DNA of 11,707 nucleotides from FEN-727 sp036508635 (GTDB taxonomy: Bacteria; Actinomycetota; Geothermincolia; Fen-727; Anoxymicrobiaceae), in the NCBI GenBank assembly GCA_036508635.1, contig DATCGY010000111.1, positions 1-11,707 on the forward strand. Direction: 5' to 3'. Shown here in pieces: positions 1 through 9,423 of the stretch. The translations under genes and the position numbers were made by a program. The notes under the pieces were generated by a model, which was not told the origin of the DNA, did no database searches, and saw nothing but the letters and a program-made list of their open reading frames with translations. Numbering within the stretch: the first letter of the stretch is position 1; each line of letters begins with the position of its first letter.

Positions 1-112
1 GTCAGTAAATGCGCTTGTCAACAAACCACCCGTGATTCAGTGGCGTACCCGCAAACCCGCAAGAGGGATTGTCGGTAAGAACACGAAGGAATCACAAGCA
101 GCGGGAGGTGCG

Positions 113-140
113 ACCGGAGGCCGTAAGGCCCTGCAACGGT
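113..140 (+). other. Possible small RNA hairpin with GTAA loop
   Basis: GGCC at 119-122 and GGCC at 127-130 can pair around a GTAA (GNRA-type) tetraloop. An outer ACCG (113-116) can pair with CGGT (137-140) across a small asymmetric internal loop. No T-run follows, so it is not an intrinsic terminator. It could be a processing or structural element of the upstream transcript, but the stems are short and chance cannot be excluded. Confidence 0.25.
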
Positions 141-181
141 GATGACGCGGAACTTCGAATGTTAAGAAAGCGTCCAATTCG

Positions 182-210
182 TTGACTGCGCTGGTCAAAA
201 TTGGTATTAT
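182..210 (+). promoter_or_regulatory. Sigma-70/SigA-type promoter for rpoB
   Basis: TTGACT (182-187) matches the -35 consensus at five of six positions. TATTAT (205-210) matches the -10 consensus at five of six. The spacer is exactly 17 nt, and TGG immediately before the -10 supplies an extended -10 element. The predicted transcription start is near 217, leaving a leader of about 85 nt before the rpoB start codon. The element suggests that rpoBC has its own promoter in addition to any read-through from an upstream rplJL operon. The local drop in GC around 195-210 in an otherwise GC-rich region supports the call. Confidence 0.8.
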
Positions 211-289
211 GCAAGTTTGCGTGGTTGGAACGGTTGCACAGCGCGAGGGAATAATTTGTAGGTCCTATTCTAGCCCATTCTCAGTCGTC

Positions 290-305
290 GGGGGGGATCT
301 TTTTG
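290..305 (+). promoter_or_regulatory. rpoB translation initiation site: G7 tract and TTG start
   Basis: A run of seven G (290-296) is the only Shine-Dalgarno-like sequence before rpoB. It can pair with the CCUCC core of 16S rRNA using a G-U wobble. The TTG start (303-305) sits inside a T5 run (300-304). The nearby ATG at 319 is out of frame, and the TTG frame begins with a typical actinobacterial beta N-terminus, so TTG at 303 is the best start despite the atypical site. Confidence 0.6.
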
Positions 306-3300
306 TCGGTTGCACTTCATGGAAAACGTAAGCGAGTCTCATACGCCAAGATTCCCGAGGTCTTACCTGTCCCAGACCTGATCTCCATTCAGAAGCGATC
401 CTTCGAATGGTTCAAAGGGGAAGGCCTCGAGGAGATCTTCCGTGACATCTCGCCGATCGAGGATTTCACGGGCACCATGGCCGTGGAGTTTGGCGAACAC
501 ACTTTCGGCGAGCCCAAGTTCACGGTAGAGGAATGTAAAGAAAAAGACATGAACTACGCGGCGCCGCTCTTTGTGGACGTGCGCCTCATAAACCGGGAGA
601 CCGGCGAGATAAAGGAGCAGTCGGTGTTCATGGGCGATTTCCCGCTCATGACCGAAAAAGGCACCTTTATCTTCAACGGAACGGAGCGCGTGGTGGTCAG
701 CCAACTCGTCCGCTCCCCCGGAGTATATTACGACCTCGAGGTAGACAAGGATACCGATAAGGCGCTATACACGGGCAAGATAATCCCGTCGAGGGGCGCC
801 TGGCTCGAGTTGGAGATGGACAAGAAAGACACCCTGGGGGTCAGGATCGACCGCAAGCGGCGTCAGCCGGTGACGGTGCTCCTGAGGGCTCTCGGCTATG
901 AAAACAACGAAGAGCTCCTCCGCCTTTTCAACGGCGCGGAGTCAATCGCCGCGACCCTTGACCGCGACCATACAAACACCAGGGAAGAAGCTCTTATTGA
1001 TATATACCGAAAGCTGAGGCCCGGCGAGCCGCCGACGGTGGACAGCGCCAAGGGCCTGCTCGATAACCTCTTCTTCAACGAGAGGCGCTACGACCTCGCA
1101 CGCGTGGGTCGCTATAAGCTCAACAAGAAGCTTGAGCTCAAGGTGCCTATGGACACGACCGTCCTCACAAAGGAAGACATCCTCGAGTCGGTCCGCTACA
1201 TAGTCAACCTGCATGAAGGTCTTGGCGGGCAAATAGACGACATAGACCATTTCGGGAACCGCCGCGTCCGCACGGTCGGCGAGCTCATCCAGAACCAGAT
1301 CCGCATCGGGCTGTCGCGCATGGAGCGCGTCGTCAGGGAGCGCATGACCACACAGGACGTCGACTCCATCACGCCCCAGACGCTGATAAACATCAGGCCG
1401 GTAGTGGCCGCCATCAAGGAGTTCTTCGGCTCCAGCCAGCTCTCCCAGTTCATGGACCAGACAAATCCGCTGGCCGGGCTGACTCATAAGCGCAGGCTCT
1501 CGGCGCTCGGCCCCGGAGGTCTTTCCCGCGAGCGCGCCGGGTTCGAGGTGAGAGATGTTCACTCGTCACACTACGGCCGCATGTGCCCCATCGAGACCCC
1601 TGAAGGTCCCAACATCGGGCTTATAGGCAACCTTTCCACGTATGCCAGCATCAACGAGTTCGGCTTTCTCCTCTCGCCTTACCGCGAGGTGAAAAAGGGA
1701 GTCGTTACGGACGATATCCATTACCTGACCGCGGACGAAGAGGACAAGTTCGTGATAGCCCAGGCCAACGCGCCGCTGACCAAGACCGGCAAGTTTAAGA
1801 ACGACCGCGTCCTGTGCCGCGCCCCGAGGTTGGGTGAAGAGGTCTCGATGGTCGACGCCAAAAATGTCGAGTACATGGATGTCTCGCCGCGCCAGACCGT
1901 GAGTGTAGCCACGGCGCTGATACCTTTCCTCGAGCATGACGACGCGAACCGTGCCCTTATGGGCTCCAACATGCAGAGGCAGGCGGTACCCCTGGTAAAG
2001 CCGGAAGCTCCACTGGTCGCGACCGGAATGGAATTCCGAGCCGCCAAGGACACGGGCGACGTCATATCCGCGAAGAACGCGGGCCTGGTGAGCAACGTAG
2101 ATTCCGAGATGATCGAGATCCGTAAGAAAGACGGCAAGCGTGACGTATACAGGCTCGAGAAGTTCGAGCGCTCCAACCAGGGAACCTGCATCAACCAGCG
2201 GCCACTCGTCGAGGAGGGCGAGAAGGTCGAGAAGGGAGAGGTCATAGGTGACGGGCCATGCACCGACGAGGGCGAGCTCGCACTCGGCCGCAACCTCCTT
2301 TGCGCTTTCATGCCGTGGGAAGGCTACAACTTCGAGGACGCCATCATCGTCTCTGAGAGGCTGGTCCGCGACGACGTGCTGACCTCCATCCATATCGAGG
2401 AGCACGAGGTCGAGGCGCGGAGCACCAAGCTCGGCGAGGAAGATATTACCGCCGATATCCCCAACGTCCAGGAGGAGGTCCTCAAAGACCTGGACGAAGA
2501 GGGGATCATCCGCATAGGCGCCAAGGTCAAGGCCGGCGATGTCCTTGTGGGAAAGGTGACCCCTAAGGGCGAGACCGAGCTGACCGCCGAAGAGAAGCTC
2601 CTCAGGGCGATCTTCGGAGAGAAGGCGCGCGAGGTCCGTGACACCTCACTCAAGGTGCCGCACGGTGAATCCGGCAAAGTGATCGACGTCAAGATGTTTT
2701 CGCGGAGCAAGGTCGACGTGACCCTCTACTCTTACGGCGAGAAGAAAGACCCGGTCACCAGGGCGGTCATGGCGGTCACCAACCTTGAGTACAGAGAGGC
2801 CAAGCAACTCGTCGAAGAGGCTCCGATCAACATCGCCGAAAAGGTGAGCAAGGAACGGGCCACCGAGATAAGGAACGCCGTCGAGAAAGCCGGCGGTGTG
2901 GTGATAATCAAGGAAGACGAGCTTCCCCCCGGCGTCAACGAGCTGGTCAGGGTAAACGTAGCCGAGAGGCGCAAGATCCGCGAGGGCGACAAGCTGGCCG
3001 GGAGGCACGGCAACAAGGGCGTCATCTCCAAGGTGCTGCCGATAGAGGACATGCCGTTCCTTGAGGACGGCACGCCGGTAGACATGGTGCTCAACCCGCT
3101 GGGTGTGCCGTCGCGAATGAACATCGGACAGATCCTCGAGGCCCACCTCGGTTGGGCCGCGCACGAGGGTTTCGACGGGCAGGGCACCTGCCACGTGACC
3201 ACGCCGGTCTTCGACGGCGCCACGGAAGAGGAGATAGTCCAGAGCCTCAAGAAGGCAGGGCTCCCCACCTCCGGCAAGGCGAGGCTGTTTGACGGCCGCT

Positions 3301-3812
3301 CGGGCGAGCCGTTCGAGAACGACGTGACCGTAGGACATATCTACATGTTAAAACTCATCCACCTCGTCGACGACAAGATCCACGCGCGCTCCACAGGCCC
3401 GTACTCCCTCGTCACGCAGCAGCCGCTCGGTGGCAAGGCACAGTTCGGCGGGCAGCGCTTCGGCGAGATGGAGGTCTGGGCGCTGGAGGCGTACGGCGCC
3501 GCCTACGCCCTGCAGGAGCTTCTTACGGTGAAGAGCGACGACGTCATTGGCCGTGTGAAGGTCTACGAGGCGATCGTCAAAGGCGAGAACATACCGGAGC
3601 CGGGGATCCCGGAATCGTTCAAGGTCCTGATCAAAGAGATGCAGTCCCTCGGTCTCGATGTCGAGGTGCTTAACGAAGGTGGCGAGCCTATCGAGATCCA
3701 GGAGTCCGAAGAGGATGTCTTCAGGACCGCGGAAGAGCTTGGCATAGACCTCCGAACCAACCAACCGATAGCCGGAACGGAAGAAGACGAGAGCGCGGAG
3801 CTCTACGAGTAG
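303..3812 (+). CDS. rpoB: DNA-directed RNA polymerase subunit beta
   Basis: This encodes the beta subunit of RNA polymerase (1169 aa), which with beta-prime forms the active-site cleft and catalyses DNA-templated RNA synthesis in the cytoplasm. Visible landmarks are the N-terminal RVSYAKIPEVLPVPDL stretch (about 11-25), the rifampicin pocket (about 376-402, with Q382, D385, H395 and S400 matching E. coli Q513, D516, H526 and S531), CPIETPEGPNIGLI (428-441), the active-site-proximal GRHGNKG (900-906), and the C-terminal GPYSLVTQQPLGGKAQFGG region (1032-1050) followed by the beta-prime-binding tail. Length is close to the roughly 1170 aa of mycobacterial beta. The oddity is residues 804-870, which interrupt the usual junction between the FSR motif (799-801) and DELPPGVNELVRV (872-884) with an L7/L12-like domain, annotated separately. 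The start is TTG. The gene is followed after 9 nt by rpoC, and the two are almost certainly co-transcribed. Confidence 0.99.
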   Translation: MSVALHGKRKRVSYAKIPEVLPVPDLISIQKRSFEWFKGEGLEEIFRDISPIEDFTGTMAVEFGEHTFGEPKFTVEECKEKDMNYAAPLFVDVRLINRETGEIKEQSVFMGDFPLMTEKGTFIFNGTERVVVSQLVRSPGVYYDLEVDKDTDKALYTGKIIPSRGAWLELEMDKKDTLGVRIDRKRRQPVTVLLRALGYENNEELLRLFNGAESIAATLDRDHTNTREEALIDIYRKLRPGEPPTVDSAKGLLDNLFFNERRYDLARVGRYKLNKKLELKVPMDTTVLTKEDILESVRYIVNLHEGLGGQIDDIDHFGNRRVRTVGELIQNQIRIGLSRMERVVRERMTTQDVDSITPQTLINIRPVVAAIKEFFGSSQLSQFMDQTNPLAGLTHKRRLSALGPGGLSRERAGFEVRDVHSSHYGRMCPIETPEGPNIGLIGNLSTYASINEFGFLLSPYREVKKGVVTDDIHYLTADEEDKFVIAQANAPLTKTGKFKNDRVLCRAPRLGEEVSMVDAKNVEYMDVSPRQTVSVATALIPFLEHDDANRALMGSNMQRQAVPLVKPEAPLVATGMEFRAAKDTGDVISAKNAGLVSNVDSEMIEIRKKDGKRDVYRLEKFERSNQGTCINQRPLVEEGEKVEKGEVIGDGPCTDEGELALGRNLLCAFMPWEGYNFEDAIIVSERLVRDDVLTSIHIEEHEVEARSTKLGEEDITADIPNVQEEVLKDLDEEGIIRIGAKVKAGDVLVGKVTPKGETELTAEEKLLRAIFGEKAREVRDTSLKVPHGESGKVIDVKMFSRSKVDVTLYSYGEKKDPVTRAVMAVTNLEYREAKQLVEEAPINIAEKVSKERATEIRNAVEKAGGVVIIKEDELPPGVNELVRVNVAERRKIREGDKLAGRHGNKGVISKVLPIEDMPFLEDGTPVDMVLNPLGVPSRMNIGQILEAHLGWAAHEGFDGQGTCHVTTPVFDGATEEEIVQSLKKAGLPTSGKARLFDGRSGEPFENDVTVGHIYMLKLIHLVDDKIHARSTGPYSLVTQQPLGGKAQFGGQRFGEMEVWALEAYGAAYALQELLTVKSDDVIGRVKVYEAIVKGENIPEPGIPESFKVLIKEMQSLGLDVEVLNEGGEPIEIQESEEDVFRTAEELGIDLRTNQPIAGTEEDESAELYE
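2712..2912 (+). other. L7/L12 C-terminal-like domain inserted in RpoB (SI2/beta-i9 position)
   Basis: RpoB residues 804-870 align without gaps to the whole C-terminal domain of ribosomal protein L7/L12. The shared framework includes the opening DV.L strand, the REAKQLVEEAP segment (L12: KEAKDLVESAP), VSK (848-850), and the closing AG..V..K. By hand I count 29 identities in 67 positions against the E. coli domain as I recall it. The predicted beta-alpha-alpha-beta-alpha-beta order fits that fold. Mycobacterial beta, as I recall it, passes directly from FSRE to DELPAGVNELVRV here, so the domain is a clean insertion. The site corresponds to E. coli SI2 (dispensable region II), which holds an unrelated helical insert. 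The reading frame continues through both junctions and codon use resembles the flanks, so this is an integrated part of the gene rather than an assembly error. Its function is unknown. L12 C-terminal domains bind EF-G, EF-Tu and IF2 on the ribosome. Confidence 0.82.
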
Positions 3813-3818
3813 GAGGGG
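3811..3818 (+). promoter_or_regulatory. rpoC ribosome binding site
   Basis: AGGAGGGG overlaps the last two bases of the rpoB stop codon and lies 3 nt before the TTG start of rpoC at 3822. This strong site fixes the start and suggests translational coupling of rpoC to rpoB. Confidence 0.85.
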
Positions 3819-3821
3819 AAC

Positions 3822-8453
<4,632 letters not shown>

Positions 8454-8460
8454 TGGTACA

Positions 8461-8499
8461 TTCACACTTCGGCGCTAGTGCGCCGCTTTTTAGTGTGAA
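8461..8499 (+). terminator. Hairpin with T5 after rpoC (attenuator/terminator 1)
   Basis: CGGCGC (8470-8475) pairs perfectly with GCGCCG (8480-8485) around a TAGT loop and is followed by CTTTTT (8486-8491), the form of an intrinsic terminator. An outer perfect 8-bp stem, TTCACACT (8461-8468) with AGTGTGAA (8492-8499), encloses both the inner stem and the T-run. The inner stem starts 16 nt after the rpoC stop. Its short stem and five Ts suggest partial rather than complete termination. Confidence 0.65.
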
Positions 8500-8504
8500 A
8501 CTAC

Positions 8505-8532
8505 CCCGGCCTCAAGGGCCGGGTACGTTTTT
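8505..8532 (+). terminator. Second GC-rich hairpin with T5 (attenuator/terminator 2)
   Basis: CCCGGCC (8505-8511) pairs with GGCCGGG (8517-8523) around the loop TCAAG. Two further A-T pairs are possible across a bulged C. TTTTT follows at 8528-8532 after four intervening bases (TACG), so the T-run is slightly displaced from the stem. It lies only 24 nt before the rpsL start. It may be a terminator or attenuator separating rpoBC from the str genes, or a leader structure for rpsL. Confidence 0.55.
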
Positions 8533-8544
8533 CGGGAAAATGAC

Positions 8545-8550
8545 GGGAGG
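8545..8550 (+). promoter_or_regulatory. rpsL ribosome binding site
   Basis: GGGAGG lies 6 nt before the TTG at 8557 and supports that codon as the start. The encoded protein then begins MPTINQLVRNGR, the usual S12 N-terminus. Confidence 0.8.
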
Positions 8551-8556
8551 CAGGTA

Positions 8557-8928
8557 TTGCCCACGATAAACCAGTTGGTCCGCAACGGCAGAAAGCGGAA
8601 GGTTCAAAAGACCTCGGCTCCGGCCCTTCAGGGGTGTCCGCAGCGGCGCGGTGTCTGCACGCAGGTAAAGACGACCACTCCCAAGAAGCCGAACTCCGCG
8701 CTTCGCAAGATATGCCGTGTAAGACTTACCAACGGCATAGAGGTCACGGCCTACATCCCGGGAATCGGGCATAACCTGCAGGAGCACTCCATCGTCCTGG
8801 TGCGCGGCGGAAGGGTCAAAGACCTTCCGGGTGTGCGCTACAAGGTCATCAGGAGCGCCCTCGATGCCGCGGGCGTCGAGGAACGCTCGCAGGGACGTTC
8901 CAAGTACGGGACCAAGAAGACCAAGTAG
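8557..8928 (+). CDS. rpsL: 30S ribosomal protein S12
   Basis: This encodes S12 (123 aa, normal family length), a decoding-centre protein of the small subunit that helps inspect codon-anticodon pairing and contacts EF-Tu and EF-G during their cycles. The diagnostic TTTPKKPNSALRK (39-51) and RGGRVKDLPGVRY (83-95) are present. K43 and K88, the usual sites of streptomycin-resistance changes, have the wild-type lysines. D89, the aspartate that RimO methylthiolates in many bacteria, is present. Cysteines are at 27, 34 and 53. The start is TTG. Three of the seven isoleucines use ATA. It is the first gene of the str block and is separated from rpoC by two hairpins; no convincing promoter is visible in the 103-nt gap. 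Confidence 0.98.
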   Translation: MPTINQLVRNGRKRKVQKTSAPALQGCPQRRGVCTQVKTTTPKKPNSALRKICRVRLTNGIEVTAYIPGIGHNLQEHSIVLVRGGRVKDLPGVRYKVIRSALDAAGVEERSQGRSKYGTKKTK

Positions 8929-8934
8929 GAAGTC

Positions 8935-8940
8935 GGAGGA
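8935..8940 (+). promoter_or_regulatory. rpsG ribosome binding site
   Basis: GGAGGA sits 4 nt before the ATG of rpsG at 8945, inside the 16-nt gap after the rpsL stop. Confidence 0.8.
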
Positions 8941-8944
8941 CCGA

Positions 8945-9415
8945 ATGCCTCGCAGGGGACCAGCAACCAAGAGAACGACGCAACCTGATCCGGTCTACAA
9001 CAGCGTGATGGTTCAGCAGTTCATCAACCGGATAATGCTCGACGGCAAGAAGAGCACGTCCGAGAAAATCGTATACGGCGCCCTTAGCGTAATAGGCCAG
9101 CGGGAGGGTGTAGATCCTGTCCAGGTCTTGCAGAAGGCCGTCGAAAACGTGAGGCCCCTTCTCGAAGTCAGGTCCAGGAGGGTTGGTGGCGCGACTTACC
9201 AGGTGCCGGTCGAGGTCAAGACCAGGCGCGGACGCACTCTCGCTGTCCGCTGGCTCGTGACGTTTGCCCGGTCCCGGCGGGAAAAGACGATGGCCGACAG
9301 GCTCGCGGGTGAGGTACTCGATGCGGCCAACCGTACGGGTGCGTCGGTGAAGAAGAAGGAGGACCTCCACAAGATGGCCGAGGCCAACAAGGCGTTCGCC
9401 CATTACCGGTGGTAG
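8945..9415 (+). CDS. rpsG: 30S ribosomal protein S7
   Basis: This encodes S7 (156 aa), the primary assembly protein of the 30S head; it binds the 3' major domain of 16S rRNA and lies near the E site. The family pattern is complete: an N-terminal MPRRG, the helix FINRIMLDGKK (26-36), the beta-hairpin VGGATYQVPVEV (80-91) that reaches towards the E-site tRNA, RRGRTLAVRWL (94-104), and the C-terminal AEANKAFAHYRW. The ATG start is supported by GGAGGA. The gap to rpsL is only 16 nt, so there is no room for the long intercistronic S7-binding element known from the E. coli str operon. Any feedback control must use a different site. Confidence 0.98.
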   Translation: MPRRGPATKRTTQPDPVYNSVMVQQFINRIMLDGKKSTSEKIVYGALSVIGQREGVDPVQVLQKAVENVRPLLEVRSRRVGGATYQVPVEVKTRRGRTLAVRWLVTFARSRREKTMADRLAGEVLDAANRTGASVKKKEDLHKMAEANKAFAHYRW

Positions 9416-9423
9416 CGAATAAT

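Larger units (their letters stand above)
1..302. other. Non-coding region upstream of rpoB (promoter and leader)
   Basis: This 302-nt stretch has no reading frame that resembles a protein I know. In most bacteria rplL (ribosomal protein L7/L12) lies directly upstream of rpoB, but I see no L12 C-terminus ending here in any forward frame, so if rplL is present its stop codon lies before the window. The region contains a promoter at 182-210, a small possible hairpin at 113-140, a perfect tandem repeat of ACCCGCAA (47-54 and 55-62), and an apparent leader from about 217 to 302. Nothing else stands out. Confidence 0.7.

Noticed and set aside
16..21. Minus-strand TTGACA (-35-like) near the left edge
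   Set aside because: Any -10 box for it would fall outside the window, so no promoter can be called.
108..185. 25-codon GTG frame in the upstream region
   Set aside because: The GTG overlaps the only purine-rich sequence that could serve as its ribosome binding site, and nothing in the product is recognisable.
225..255. Second possible promoter, TTGGAA and AATAAT
   Set aside because: The spacer is 19 nt and both boxes are weaker than the promoter at 182-210, so I could not support it separately.
209..331. 40-codon open frame (ATG at 209) running into the rpoB start
   Set aside because: Its ATG lies within the -10 element, upstream of the predicted transcription start, it has no ribosome binding site, and its sequence is not protein-like.
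8491..8529. Possible str-operon promoter in the rpoC-rpsL gap (TAGTGT or TACGTT as -10)
   Set aside because: No acceptable -35 box lies at the right distance, and the sequence is better explained by the hairpins.
8929..8944. E. coli-type S7 autoregulatory RNA element between rpsL and rpsG
   Set aside because: The gap is only 16 nt and mostly ribosome binding site, so no such structure fits.
9409..9411. GTG as the fusA start
   Set aside because: It overlaps the rpsG stop, lacks a ribosome binding site, and gives an even longer non-family N-terminus than ATG 9424.
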